DNA from: JAXLVB01 sp046329195
GTDB taxonomy: Bacteria > Bacteroidota > Bacteroidia > Cytophagales > Spirosomataceae
Direction: 5' to 3'
Assembly (NCBI GenBank): GCA_046329195.1
Contig: JAXLVB010000001.1
Span: 3,038,001 to 3,102,000 of the forward strand
Length of the DNA: 64,000 bases
Positions 26,951-34,658 of this stretch are shown here, one piece after another; position 1 is the stretch's first letter; each line of letters starts with the position of its first letter. The notes beneath the pieces are model-generated. The model did no database searches and had not been told where the DNA came from. It worked only from the letters and a program-made list of their open reading frames with translations. The position numbers were made by a program, and so were the translations under genes.

Positions 26951-27564
26951 GGAATATTCATGTACTTGTGTACTTGTAACGAAATTCGCCACTTCGGATT
27001 GTCTTTGATGTACTCAATGATGAGCGGGAGCATTTCGGCAGAGCGACTCCACTCGGGCTGTAGGTAGAGTTTGCAGTCCGGACGGAGGTTTTGGGCGTAC
27101 ATTTCCGCAAAATCAAAATCGCTTTTGTTGTAAATGATTGCCTTGAGTTCGTTGGCTTTTTCAAAAATATCAGGGTCAGGAGCTTTGAATTTTTTAGGTG
27201 AAAAACACACCCAATCCCAAGTTCCTGTGAGTGGATATACGCCCGATGTTTCGATATTGGTTTGAAAACCAGCGGCTTTTAAGCTCGTAGTTAATGAATC
27301 CAGATGGTGCATGGCAGGTTCACCACCGGTAATGACGGCAAGGCGCCCTTCGTGTTGGGAGGCTTGGGCTACCAAGGTCGAAACGGCTACAGCAGGGTGG
27401 GCATTGATGTCCCATGATTCTTTGACGTCGCACCAATGGCAACCTACGTTACAACCGCCCAATCGGATAAAATAGGCGGCTCTTCCTTGGTGAAATCCTT
27501 CGCCTTGTAGGGTGTAGAATGCCTCCATAACAGGCAAAGTATCGGTTGTAGTAAGGGTATTCAC
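26947..27564 (-). CDS. queE: 7-carboxy-7-deazaguanine synthase QueE
   Basis: QueE is a radical-SAM enzyme converting 6-carboxy-tetrahydropterin to 7-carboxy-7-deazaguanine on the route to queuosine. The 205-residue protein has the characteristic CxxxCxxC cluster motif (GCNVGCHWCDVKESW, residues about 33-47), the upstream MEAFYTLQGEGFHQGR substrate segment and VITGGEPAMH. The start is GTG and overlaps the preceding DUF1801 stop (GTGA); its own stop overlaps the OmpA-protein start. It is the only queuosine gene here. Confidence 0.95.
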   Translation of the reverse strand: MNTLTTTDTLPVMEAFYTLQGEGFHQGRAAYFIRLGGCNVGCHWCDVKESWDINAHPAVAVSTLVAQASQHEGRLAVITGGEPAMHHLDSLTTSLKAAGFQTNIETSGVYPLTGTWDWVCFSPKKFKAPDPDIFEKANELKAIIYNKSDFDFAEMYAQNLRPDCKLYLQPEWSRSAEMLPLIIEYIKDNPKWRISLQVHKYMNIP

Positions 27565-27944
27565 TTTTTTTTCTTCTTTTTGTTTTGGTGAGCCAATTCA
27601 TCTACAATGATGGCTTCATGAATGAGTTGCAGTAGGGCTTCTTCTCGCTGATTGACTTCTTCTACCGACCGAAAAGCAATGGTACGCACCACTTTACGCC
27701 CTTTTTCTTCGAGCAAACCTTGCTCATTAGAGAGCTCAAACCCACGAACAAAGCCCAGATCCACTTCGCCTTTTTTGCGCCAAGTCAAGTAAAATACCCA
27801 CGAATACCGACAGTAAAAAGGGGTATTAAACATAAACTTTTCTTCGATAAACGGAAGCGCATCCAGTAGCAACCGCCTGATTCGTAGCATGATAGAGCGC
27901 TGTGGTTCAGGTTTTTCCAAGATATAGTCTTTGGCTTGTGACAT
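27561..27944 (-). CDS. DUF1801-like (YdhG-type) protein
   Basis: This protein of 127 residues from MSQAKDYILE has the pattern of DUF1801 domains: an N-terminal helix with PEPQRSIMLRIRRLLLDALP, then EEKFMFNTPFYCRYSWVFYLTWRKKGEVDLGF. The C-terminus is a Lys tract (KKKKKK). Function in the family is unknown. The gene overlaps queE by four bases, so translation is coupled. An ATG nine bases further upstream (27953) is an equally possible start. Confidence 0.75.
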   Translation of the reverse strand: MSQAKDYILEKPEPQRSIMLRIRRLLLDALPFIEEKFMFNTPFYCRYSWVFYLTWRKKGEVDLGFVRGFELSNEQGLLEEKGRKVVRTIAFRSVEEVNQREEALLQLIHEAIIVDELAHQNKKKKKK

Positions 27945-28088
27945 CGGTAGCACTAAGGCTCAAAATGGGACAACAAATTAACAATGAATGCAGAGGATTT
28001 CCACTAAAATTTGATATTTTGATGCGATATAAGTAGGTTTAAGCAAAAAGCCAACACGCTGGGGCATTTGTTGGTTCCTTATTGTTTC

Positions 28089-28619
28089 ATGTTAAATCAA
28101 GTCTGTATGCAAACCCGAGGAAGAACGTCAAAGCAATATTTTCTGACACTTACCATTTTGTTTGGGGCGTTGTTGTTTGCCCAAGTCATCTTAGCCGTAA
28201 TGGCGTATTTCTTAGTGGTATTAGGAAGCTTCAAAGGTGACCCAAGCCTTGATGATACCTTTCAGTTTGTGGTACCCGTAGTGGTAGGTGGGGGCATAGC
28301 AGCTAGTTTTTTATTGAGCCGTTTTTTGATTCAGTCTGCCAAGCAAAAAACCGACTTGTCTAGTAAACTCTTGGCCTATCGGTCCGCCTTCTTGATACGC
28401 TGTGCTTTGTTAGAAGGTCCTTCGCTGCTTGGCTGTGTGGTGTGCATGATTACTGGCAACAAGCTCTATTTGGCAGTTGTTGCTGTCAGTATTGCGCTGT
28501 TTGTGATGAACACCCCTTCGGCAAAGCGAATTACCGAAGAGCTAGAACTTGACTACAAAGAAACAGGCTTGCTCAACGACCCGGACGCCATTGTGACCAA
28601 CGAGCCTGTTTATCACTAA
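28089..28619 (+). CDS. Hypothetical four-helix membrane protein
   Basis: The protein of 176 residues (170 if it starts at the ATG at 28107) has four hydrophobic segments: LTILFGALLFAQVILAVMAY, FVVPVVVGGGIAASFLLSRF, LIRCALLEGPSLLGCVVCMI and LAVVAVSIALFVM. Charged residues mark the loops. The pairing of segments resembles small Bacteroidota membrane proteins often called hypothetical. No catalytic motif is visible. It faces polA tail to tail, with a hairpin between them. Confidence 0.72.
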   Translation: MLNQVCMQTRGRTSKQYFLTLTILFGALLFAQVILAVMAYFLVVLGSFKGDPSLDDTFQFVVPVVVGGGIAASFLLSRFLIQSAKQKTDLSSKLLAYRSAFLIRCALLEGPSLLGCVVCMITGNKLYLAVVAVSIALFVMNTPSAKRITEELELDYKETGLLNDPDAIVTNEPVYH

Positions 28620-28652
28620 CGTACAGTGGGCTTGTCGGATAATCAAAAATAA

Positions 28653-28684
28653 CCCCTGACAGAGTTTTTAGCCGCTGTCAGGGG
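28653..28684. terminator. CCCCTGACAG hairpin terminator of polA (copy 1)
   Basis: CCCCTGACAG and CTGTCAGGGG pair around a 12-base loop, 19 bases after the polA stop on the minus strand, where TTATTTTTG follows. It could serve both converging genes. The left arm on the minus strand shares 16 bases (AACGCCCCTGACAGCG) with the hairpin after msrB at 62230-62272. Confidence 0.8.
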
Positions 28685-28702
28685 CGTTCTAGTAGTTCAC
28701 TC

Positions 28703-31576
28703 TTAATGCGCTTCTAACCAGTTTTTGCCAGTACCCATGCCTGTTTCCATACGTACGGCCAGCGGCAAAGCATGCACCATCAGGTCGTTGACACGCTCTT
28801 TGAGCAGTTCTATTTCGCTGTAATGGGCGTCAAATACCAATTCGTCATGCACCGTCAGAATCATCGAAGATTTGAGCTTTTCTTTTTTCAAGAAATCATG
28901 GATTCTAATCATCGCAATCTTAATCATATCGGCGGCTGAACCCTGAATCGGGGCGTTGATGGCGTTACGTTCGGCAAAGTTGCGCTCGGTCATGTTGCGG
29001 CTGTTGATGTCTCGCAAATACCGACGTCGGCCCATAATCGTTTCTACGTATTCTCGCTCTCGGGCTTCTACAATGGCGCTGTCCATGTACTGCTTGATGC
29101 GAGGAAACTCTTTGAAGTAGTTGTCAATGATTTCTTTGGCTTCGGCTCGTGGAATCTCCAAGCGTTGTGCCAAACCAAAGGCCGAAATTCCATAAATGAT
29201 ACCAAAATTGACCATTTTGGCCTTGCGACGCATGTCGGAAGTAACTTGGTCGAGACTGACGTTAAAGACTTTACTGGCCGTAGTGGAGTGGATGTCAATA
29301 CCTCGGTTGAAGGCTTCCATCATACTTTCGTCCTGACTAAAGGCGGCCATAATCCGTAGTTCAATCTGCGAATAGTCAGCCGATAGAATGACGAAATCGT
29401 CGTTTTGAGGAACAAACGCCTTCCGAATTTCTCGACCTCGTGGCGTCCGAATCGGAATATTTTGGAGGTTCGGATTGGTACTACTCAAGCGACCTGTGGC
29501 AGCCACAGCCTGATTGTAGGAGGTGTGTATCCGACCCGTTTTGGGCGAAATTAGCAAGGGTAAGGCATCTATATAGGTGGATTTGAGCTTTTGTAATTCT
29601 CTAAAATCCAATATTTTACGAGCAATCTCAAACTCGCTTTCTAGCTTAGAAAGTATCTCTTCGCCAGTGGCGTATTGGCCTGTCTTGGTCTTTTTGGCGT
29701 TTTTGTCCAGTTTCAGTTTTTCAAACAAAATTTCACCCAACTGCTTCGGCGAGGCAATGTTGAAGCGTTGACCTGCCAGCTCAAAAATCTGCTGCTCAGT
29801 TTGTTGAATATCAGTGGCTAGGGTTTCTGACAATTCTTTAAGAGCGGGTACGTCTATCCGCACGCCTTTGATTTCCATGTCGGCCAATACGTGCACGAGG
29901 GGCATCTCTACGGTTTGGAATAGCTTTTCGGCATTGGATTGAGCCAGTTCGGCTTGTAAAATAGCTCTCAATTGTAGGGTAATATCGGCATCTTCGGCAG
30001 CATATTCGGTGATTTCTGGAATCGCTACATCTCGCATATTTCCTTGATTTTTCCCTTTCTTACCAATCAATTCTTCAATCGGAATAGGACTGTAATTCAG
30101 ATACTTCTCGGCCATGCGGTCCATCTTGTGTTGCCCTTCGGGTTCTACCAGATAGTGCGCCAGCATGGTGTCATAACAAGGTTCAGCCACAGCGATGCCA
30201 TAGTTTTGCAACACCATCAAATCAAACTTGAGGTTGTGAGCAATTTTCTCGATGTTAGGGTTCTCCAGTACAGTTTTAAACTCCTGCACAATGGCTTTGG
30301 CTTCGTTTTGGTCGGCAGGAATCGGAATGTAAAAAGCCTCATGCGGCAAATACGCAAAGGCCAAACCGACCAATTCGGCTTCAAAGGTGTCGGTCGAGGT
30401 GGTTTCGGTATCGAAACAGAAGCGTTGTTGAAGACTTAGGTAATGCACCAAACTTTGGCGTAGTTCGGGTGTATCTACACAATGATAGCGATGCACCACC
30501 GTGTTTACGGTATCTTTACTGCTGCTTTCGGCATAGGTGTTTTCTGTGTCGGTGTCGTCATAAGAGCCTGTTACCAAGGGCTTTTCGGGCGATAACGACG
30601 CAAACAAATCCATTTGGCCCGTAGCCTCGGTGCTTTTTTTAGAAGGTGAAGGTGCTTTGGTCGCCACTCCTTCATGTTGAGGAGGCGCAGAAGTGGTCGT
30701 AGGTTCGTCGCCCAGCAATCTTCGGCGGAGTGTTCTGAACTCCAGTTCGTCCAACAGCTGCGATAATACTTCACGGTTAGGAGCTTCGTAGAGCAAGGCT
30801 TGTTCGTCGAAAGGGACGGGTACTTCTGTGAAAATAGTGGCAAGTTCTTTGGATAACATGCCTTGCTGGGCAAAATTTCGTACGTTTTCCTGCAATTTGC
30901 CCTTGAGCTGGTCCACATTGGCAATGAGGTTTTCAACGCTACCGTATTCTTGCACGAGCTTTTGAGCCGTTTTTTCACCAACACCTGGAATCCCAGGGAT
31001 GTTGTCCACGGCGTCGCCCATAAGGCCCAGCATATCAATTACTTGCGAGATTTGGTTGATGCCCCACTTATCAAGCACTTGCTGTACGCCAAGCACCTCA
31101 ATGTCTTTGCCCATGAAGGCAGGCTTGTACATAAAAATATGCTCTTCTACGAGTTGTCCATAGTCTTTGTCGGGTGTCATCATATACACATCAAACTCGT
31201 TGGTGCGGGCGGCAGCTTTGGCAATAGTCCCGATGACGTCGTCGGCTTCGTAGCCGTCGAGCATCAAAATTGGGATATTCATGGCTTGGCAAAGGCGAAT
31301 CACATAAGGAATGGCCACGGTGATGTCTTCGGGTTGCTCTTGGCGCTGGGCTTTGTATTCTACATACTGTTCGTGCCGAAACGTCGGTTTAGGCGTATCA
31401 AAAGCCACGCCCAGGTGCGTTGGTTTTTCTTTTTGAAGCACGTCTAATAGCGTGTTGGCAAAGCCAAATACTGCACTGGTATTCAGACCTTTTGAGGTGA
31501 TTCGGGGTGTTTTGGCAAAGGCAAAGTGCGCTCTGTAAATAAGCGCCATAGCATCGAGCAGAAAAAGCTTTTTCAT
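28703..31576 (-). CDS. polA: DNA polymerase I
   Basis: This 957-residue PolA fills gaps in repair and removes RNA primers. The N-terminal 5'-3' nuclease domain (about 1-290) begins MKKLFLLDAMALIYRAHFAF and has YEADDVIGTIA and GVGEKTA. The 3'-5' exonuclease domain (about 370-540) keeps DTETTSTD, so proofreading is probably active. The polymerase domain (about 560-957) shows DYSQIELRIMAAFSQDESM and HDELVFD. The ATG at 31576 is chosen over a longer reading because it matches the family N-terminus. About 25 residues of low-complexity linker separate the first two domains. Confidence 0.97.
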   Translation of the reverse strand: MKKLFLLDAMALIYRAHFAFAKTPRITSKGLNTSAVFGFANTLLDVLQKEKPTHLGVAFDTPKPTFRHEQYVEYKAQRQEQPEDITVAIPYVIRLCQAMNIPILMLDGYEADDVIGTIAKAAARTNEFDVYMMTPDKDYGQLVEEHIFMYKPAFMGKDIEVLGVQQVLDKWGINQISQVIDMLGLMGDAVDNIPGIPGVGEKTAQKLVQEYGSVENLIANVDQLKGKLQENVRNFAQQGMLSKELATIFTEVPVPFDEQALLYEAPNREVLSQLLDELEFRTLRRRLLGDEPTTTSAPPQHEGVATKAPSPSKKSTEATGQMDLFASLSPEKPLVTGSYDDTDTENTYAESSSKDTVNTVVHRYHCVDTPELRQSLVHYLSLQQRFCFDTETTSTDTFEAELVGLAFAYLPHEAFYIPIPADQNEAKAIVQEFKTVLENPNIEKIAHNLKFDLMVLQNYGIAVAEPCYDTMLAHYLVEPEGQHKMDRMAEKYLNYSPIPIEELIGKKGKNQGNMRDVAIPEITEYAAEDADITLQLRAILQAELAQSNAEKLFQTVEMPLVHVLADMEIKGVRIDVPALKELSETLATDIQQTEQQIFELAGQRFNIASPKQLGEILFEKLKLDKNAKKTKTGQYATGEEILSKLESEFEIARKILDFRELQKLKSTYIDALPLLISPKTGRIHTSYNQAVAATGRLSSTNPNLQNIPIRTPRGREIRKAFVPQNDDFVILSADYSQIELRIMAAFSQDESMMEAFNRGIDIHSTTASKVFNVSLDQVTSDMRRKAKMVNFGIIYGISAFGLAQRLEIPRAEAKEIIDNYFKEFPRIKQYMDSAIVEAREREYVETIMGRRRYLRDINSRNMTERNFAERNAINAPIQGSAADMIKIAMIRIHDFLKKEKLKSSMILTVHDELVFDAHYSEIELLKERVNDLMVHALPLAVRMETGMGTGKNWLEAH

Positions 31577-31876
31577 GGAAAAACAAGTGGAAAAGAAGCA
31601 CATCCATCAAGAATACGGTATCGCAAAGACTCAATGGTATGCTGTGACAATGAAACGGACAAAATTATCAAAATATCAGTTCGTGGGATGCAAATCCACA
31701 AAAATCAAGGATGTTTTGTAATATTGTTGGGTGAATACAGGTCCTTATGGTTATTCGTTATCTGTTATCCGTTATTTGTAAAGTGTGTTTGGTCAAAGGA
31801 TAGCAACAGGTAATTAGATATGACTTTAGACCTAATTTGCTTATTAGACAAAATACCATCACTAAAAAGTGAAAAA
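31577..31876. other. Intergenic region between polA and the ATPase gene
   Basis: About 300 bases separate the divergent genes. CAAAATTA at 31660-31667 reads TAATTTTG on the minus strand and is a possible -7 element for polA. At 31750-31776 a low-complexity tract alternates TTATTCG, TTATCTG and TTATCCG; a related tract appears at about 26910-26935. The ATPase reading frame could extend to an upstream start at 31820, but the family-like N-terminus begins at 31877. No RNA gene or terminator is evident. Confidence 0.4.
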
Positions 31877-32977
31877 ATGATAAAGCGAATATCTATACAA
31901 AACTTTAAAAGTCTTAAAAACGTAACACTTGATTTACAACGAGTGAACTTATTGATTGGTCCCAATAATTCAGGAAAGACGAATTTTTTGAAAGGATTAG
32001 AGTTTTTAAAATATGCGCTTTTTAAGAAGAGTAATTCAACATTGGAGTTTAGTTTGATGGAATATTCATACAAACATGAGGAATCAACAATAAGTTTTAA
32101 TGTTTTTTTTGAAGAACATAACGTTAACAAACATATAGAAATTCAATTCGGGGATATAGGTGATGGAATTACGATAATTGAACTAACAAAAAAGGATGAA
32201 AATAACCCATATAATATTATTAATTCAGCAGTAAACTTTGAAGAAAATAAAGGTTTATTTAATAGTTTGAAAGGAATACGTATTTACAAACCAGATGCAA
32301 GTAAAATTCTGAATTCATATCCTCTTATTCCTAATGATGGTAGTGTTAATGCAGATGTCTCTGATATAATAGCTTTCTTCGATAGAATAAGAGATAGTAA
32401 TCCTGAAATATTTGAGGCAATACAAGCTGACTTAACTACTTGCACACCAGAATTTTCAGGCATTAGATTTTTAACAGTACTTCCTAATGAAGTGATGAAG
32501 TCGCAATACGGAGACAAAACATTTAAAATGTTTGGCCTATATCATACAAAGCATAAAGAAGTATATTGGGCTAATGAGCTTTCAGAAGGAACTATTTACT
32601 TTCTTGCTTTACTATGTATCATACACCAATTAAATCCTCCAAAACTTTTGCTGCTTGAAGAACCCGAACGAGGCATCCATCCTCGCCGTATTCAAGAAGT
32701 CATGGATTTTATTTTCAGATTAGCTGAAGAGAAAGATATTCAGGTGATTATGACATCACACAACGAGAACGTAGTGAATTATTTTTCGGAAATGCCAGAG
32801 TCCATATTTGTTTTTGATAAAGATGAGGAAGGGGCAACCCAGGTAAGAAATTTGCTTAATGAAATAATTTTACCATCACATCAAAAAAGTGAACAAGATG
32901 GAATAGAAACTATAGACTTCACAAGCGACCTTGGCAAAAACTGGGTTTATGGACTATTAGGAGGAGTACCAGAATGA
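31877..32977 (+). CDS. ABC-type AAA ATPase (AAA15/AAA21-like), putative defence component
   Basis: The 366-residue protein begins MIKRISIQNFKSLKNVTLDL, the usual opening of RecF/OLD/SMC-like ATPases. All ATPase motifs are present: Walker A GPNNSGKT (28-35), ABC signature LSEGT (235-239), Walker B LLLLEEPE (257-264) followed by RGIHP, and an H-loop His295 in TSHNEN. The intervening residues (about 60-200) are AT-rich and poorly recognisable. Its stop overlaps the next gene (ATGA). Paired ATPase and Toprim-like proteins occur in phage-defence systems (OLD, PARIS, AbiL-like, Gabija), so a defence role is inferred. Base composition is clearly lower in GC than flanking polA and corA, suggesting horizontal gain. 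Confidence 0.85.
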   Translation: MIKRISIQNFKSLKNVTLDLQRVNLLIGPNNSGKTNFLKGLEFLKYALFKKSNSTLEFSLMEYSYKHEESTISFNVFFEEHNVNKHIEIQFGDIGDGITIIELTKKDENNPYNIINSAVNFEENKGLFNSLKGIRIYKPDASKILNSYPLIPNDGSVNADVSDIIAFFDRIRDSNPEIFEAIQADLTTCTPEFSGIRFLTVLPNEVMKSQYGDKTFKMFGLYHTKHKEVYWANELSEGTIYFLALLCIIHQLNPPKLLLLEEPERGIHPRRIQEVMDFIFRLAEEKDIQVIMTSHNENVVNYFSEMPESIFVFDKDEEGATQVRNLLNEIILPSHQKSEQDGIETIDFTSDLGKNWVYGLLGGVPE

Positions 32978-33576
32978 AAAAAATTAAATACACCTTATTG
33001 GGAGAAGGATTTGCAGAAGAAGAGTTTATCGCTATCTACTTAAAAAAAGTAGGAGTTAAATTAGATTTTGAATTACAACGTAATACAAAATTAAAATTAA
33101 CTAATCCTAATAAAGAAAGAGTGTTAGAGAATGCTAAGAATTTTTGTATTCGGTCACTCTCTGATTTGAGAGATGATTTGTTTGTAGTAGGTATAGATTT
33201 AGATGAAGCAGATTATTCTTTAGAAAAATTTGAAGCTGCCAAGCAAAAGGTTGAACAAGCAATAGGCAAGAATTACGAACAATTCAAAACCCAAGTAATC
33301 ATTTTTGTGCCTATTCAAGCGATTGATTATTGGCTATATTATCAGTACTATAAACTTCAGAATACCAAAAAGCCTGCTGACAATAGTTTAGAAAGCAAAA
33401 CTAAAAATGAAGTGAAAAATAGAATTTATCCTGAAAAAAATGAAAGGGCAATCAGGAAAATTGCACGACAAGTTTCGGAGAAAGCGGATTTTGAAGAGTT
33501 AGCAAAGCAATCAAGTAGCTTCAAAGATTTTCATAAACAGACCCAATCGTTCTTAAATTCATTGCGTGTAAGGTAG
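32974..33576 (+). CDS. Toprim/DUF4276-like protein, partner of the AAA ATPase
   Basis: This 200-residue protein is coupled to the ATPase by an ATGA overlap. It opens with YTLLGEGFAEEEF (residues 6-18), resembling the glutamate motif of Toprim folds, and has FVVGIDLDEAD (70-80) with the DxD pattern (Asp75, Asp77). IIFVPIQAIDYWLYY follows near residue 111, like the conserved VPVQxxExWLL segment of DUF4276/RloB-like proteins. The C-terminus is rich in Lys and Glu. A metal-dependent nuclease or RNA-targeting effector role is inferred from these motifs and from the pairing. It could equally be another Toprim-like family; an accurate assignment needs a profile search. Confidence 0.75.
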   Translation: MKKIKYTLLGEGFAEEEFIAIYLKKVGVKLDFELQRNTKLKLTNPNKERVLENAKNFCIRSLSDLRDDLFVVGIDLDEADYSLEKFEAAKQKVEQAIGKNYEQFKTQVIIFVPIQAIDYWLYYQYYKLQNTKKPADNSLESKTKNEVKNRIYPEKNERAIRKIARQVSEKADFEELAKQSSSFKDFHKQTQSFLNSLRVR

Positions 33577-33581
33577 CCCCC

Positions 33582-34658
33582 ATGTCCAAACACTTCAAAA
33601 TAGCAAAAGATAACCTCAATACCTCGCCGGGTACGCTCACGTACGTCGGCAAAGAGGTAACGTATGCTACTCGTATTCACTTGATTGAATACGACGAAGA
33701 TTCGTTTCAAGAAACCGAAGTGAAACAACTTCACGATTGCCTTCCCGACGATGATACAGGACAGGTGTCGTGGCTCAACGTGGATGGTATTCACGAAGCC
33801 AACGTCATTGATCACATCGGAAAACACTACGAACTCCACCCGTTGCTGCTCGAAGACGTGATGAACACCCAGCAAAAACCCAAGCTGGAGTATTTCAACG
33901 ATGATGTGTTGTTCCTGACGTTCAAGTCCTTGGAGTTTAATCCCTACAATCGGGAGATTGAGCAAGAGCATGTATGCTTGGTGCTGGGCGACGACTGGCT
34001 CATTTCGTTTCAGGAAGAACGCATGAGGGATTTGTTTGCGCCAGTGCTTCAGCGGATTAAGGCTTCGGCGGGCAAAACTCGCCGCAATGGAGCCGATTAC
34101 CTGCTGTTTTCATTAATGGATACCATTGTGGACGGTTATTTTACGGTTCTCGAAAAAGTGACGGAACGCCTCGAAGACATCGAAGAACGAGTCACTCGCA
34201 AGGCTGATAATCGGCATATCAACGACATTTATGCCCTCAAACGAGAGCTGACTTTCATGCGTAAGGCTATTTATCCGCTTCGAGAAATCCTGAGTAGCCT
34301 TATTCGCAACGACCAAGACGAGGTACTGATTCGTGCTTCTACCAACCCCTACCTGCGTGATACGCTCGACCATATCATCCAAATCATCGAAACCATTGAC
34401 TCGTACCGAGAGCTCATTGCCAGCTTAATGGACTTGCATTTGTCCTCTATTAGCAACCACCTCAACGAAGTCATGAAGGTGCTTACTATCATTTCGGTGA
34501 TTTTCTTGCCCTTAAATTTGATTGTTGGTTATTATGGTATGAATTTTGACGCTCTGCCGGGCATTCATGGCCCCGATGGGCACTTGTGGGTCTTGGGCGG
34601 TATGATTGCCATTGTGGCAGGGATGATGTATTATTTCAAACGACAAAATTGGTTATGA
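33582..34658 (+). CDS. corA: Magnesium/cobalt transporter CorA
   Basis: CorA is a homopentameric Mg2+ (and Co2+) channel of the inner membrane. The 358-residue protein has a large cytoplasmic N-terminal domain, a long helix, and two C-terminal membrane spans separated by the signature YGMN (in VGYYGMNFDALPGIHG), with EEHVCLVLGDD-like beta strands upstream. It begins 5 bases after the Toprim-like gene, but its composition is native. The stop overlaps the murF-alr start (ATGA). Confidence 0.95.
   Translation: MSKHFKIAKDNLNTSPGTLTYVGKEVTYATRIHLIEYDEDSFQETEVKQLHDCLPDDDTGQVSWLNVDGIHEANVIDHIGKHYELHPLLLEDVMNTQQKPKLEYFNDDVLFLTFKSLEFNPYNREIEQEHVCLVLGDDWLISFQEERMRDLFAPVLQRIKASAGKTRRNGADYLLFSLMDTIVDGYFTVLEKVTERLEDIEERVTRKADNRHINDIYALKRELTFMRKAIYPLREILSSLIRNDQDEVLIRASTNPYLRDTLDHIIQIIETIDSYRELIASLMDLHLSSISNHLNEVMKVLTIISVIFLPLNLIVGYYGMNFDALPGIHGPDGHLWVLGGMIAIVAGMMYYFKRQNWL

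Noticed and set aside
30863..31447. Plus-strand 194-codon ORF antisense to polA
   Set aside because: It lies within the 5'-3' nuclease domain of polA, which is clearly coding on the minus strand.
31877..33576. Assigning the ATPase/Toprim-like pair to a named defence system such as PARIS, OLD or Gabija
   Set aside because: The second protein lacks an evident DUF4435 or helicase domain and the ATPase carries no fused Toprim, so naming a system without profile searches would be a guess.
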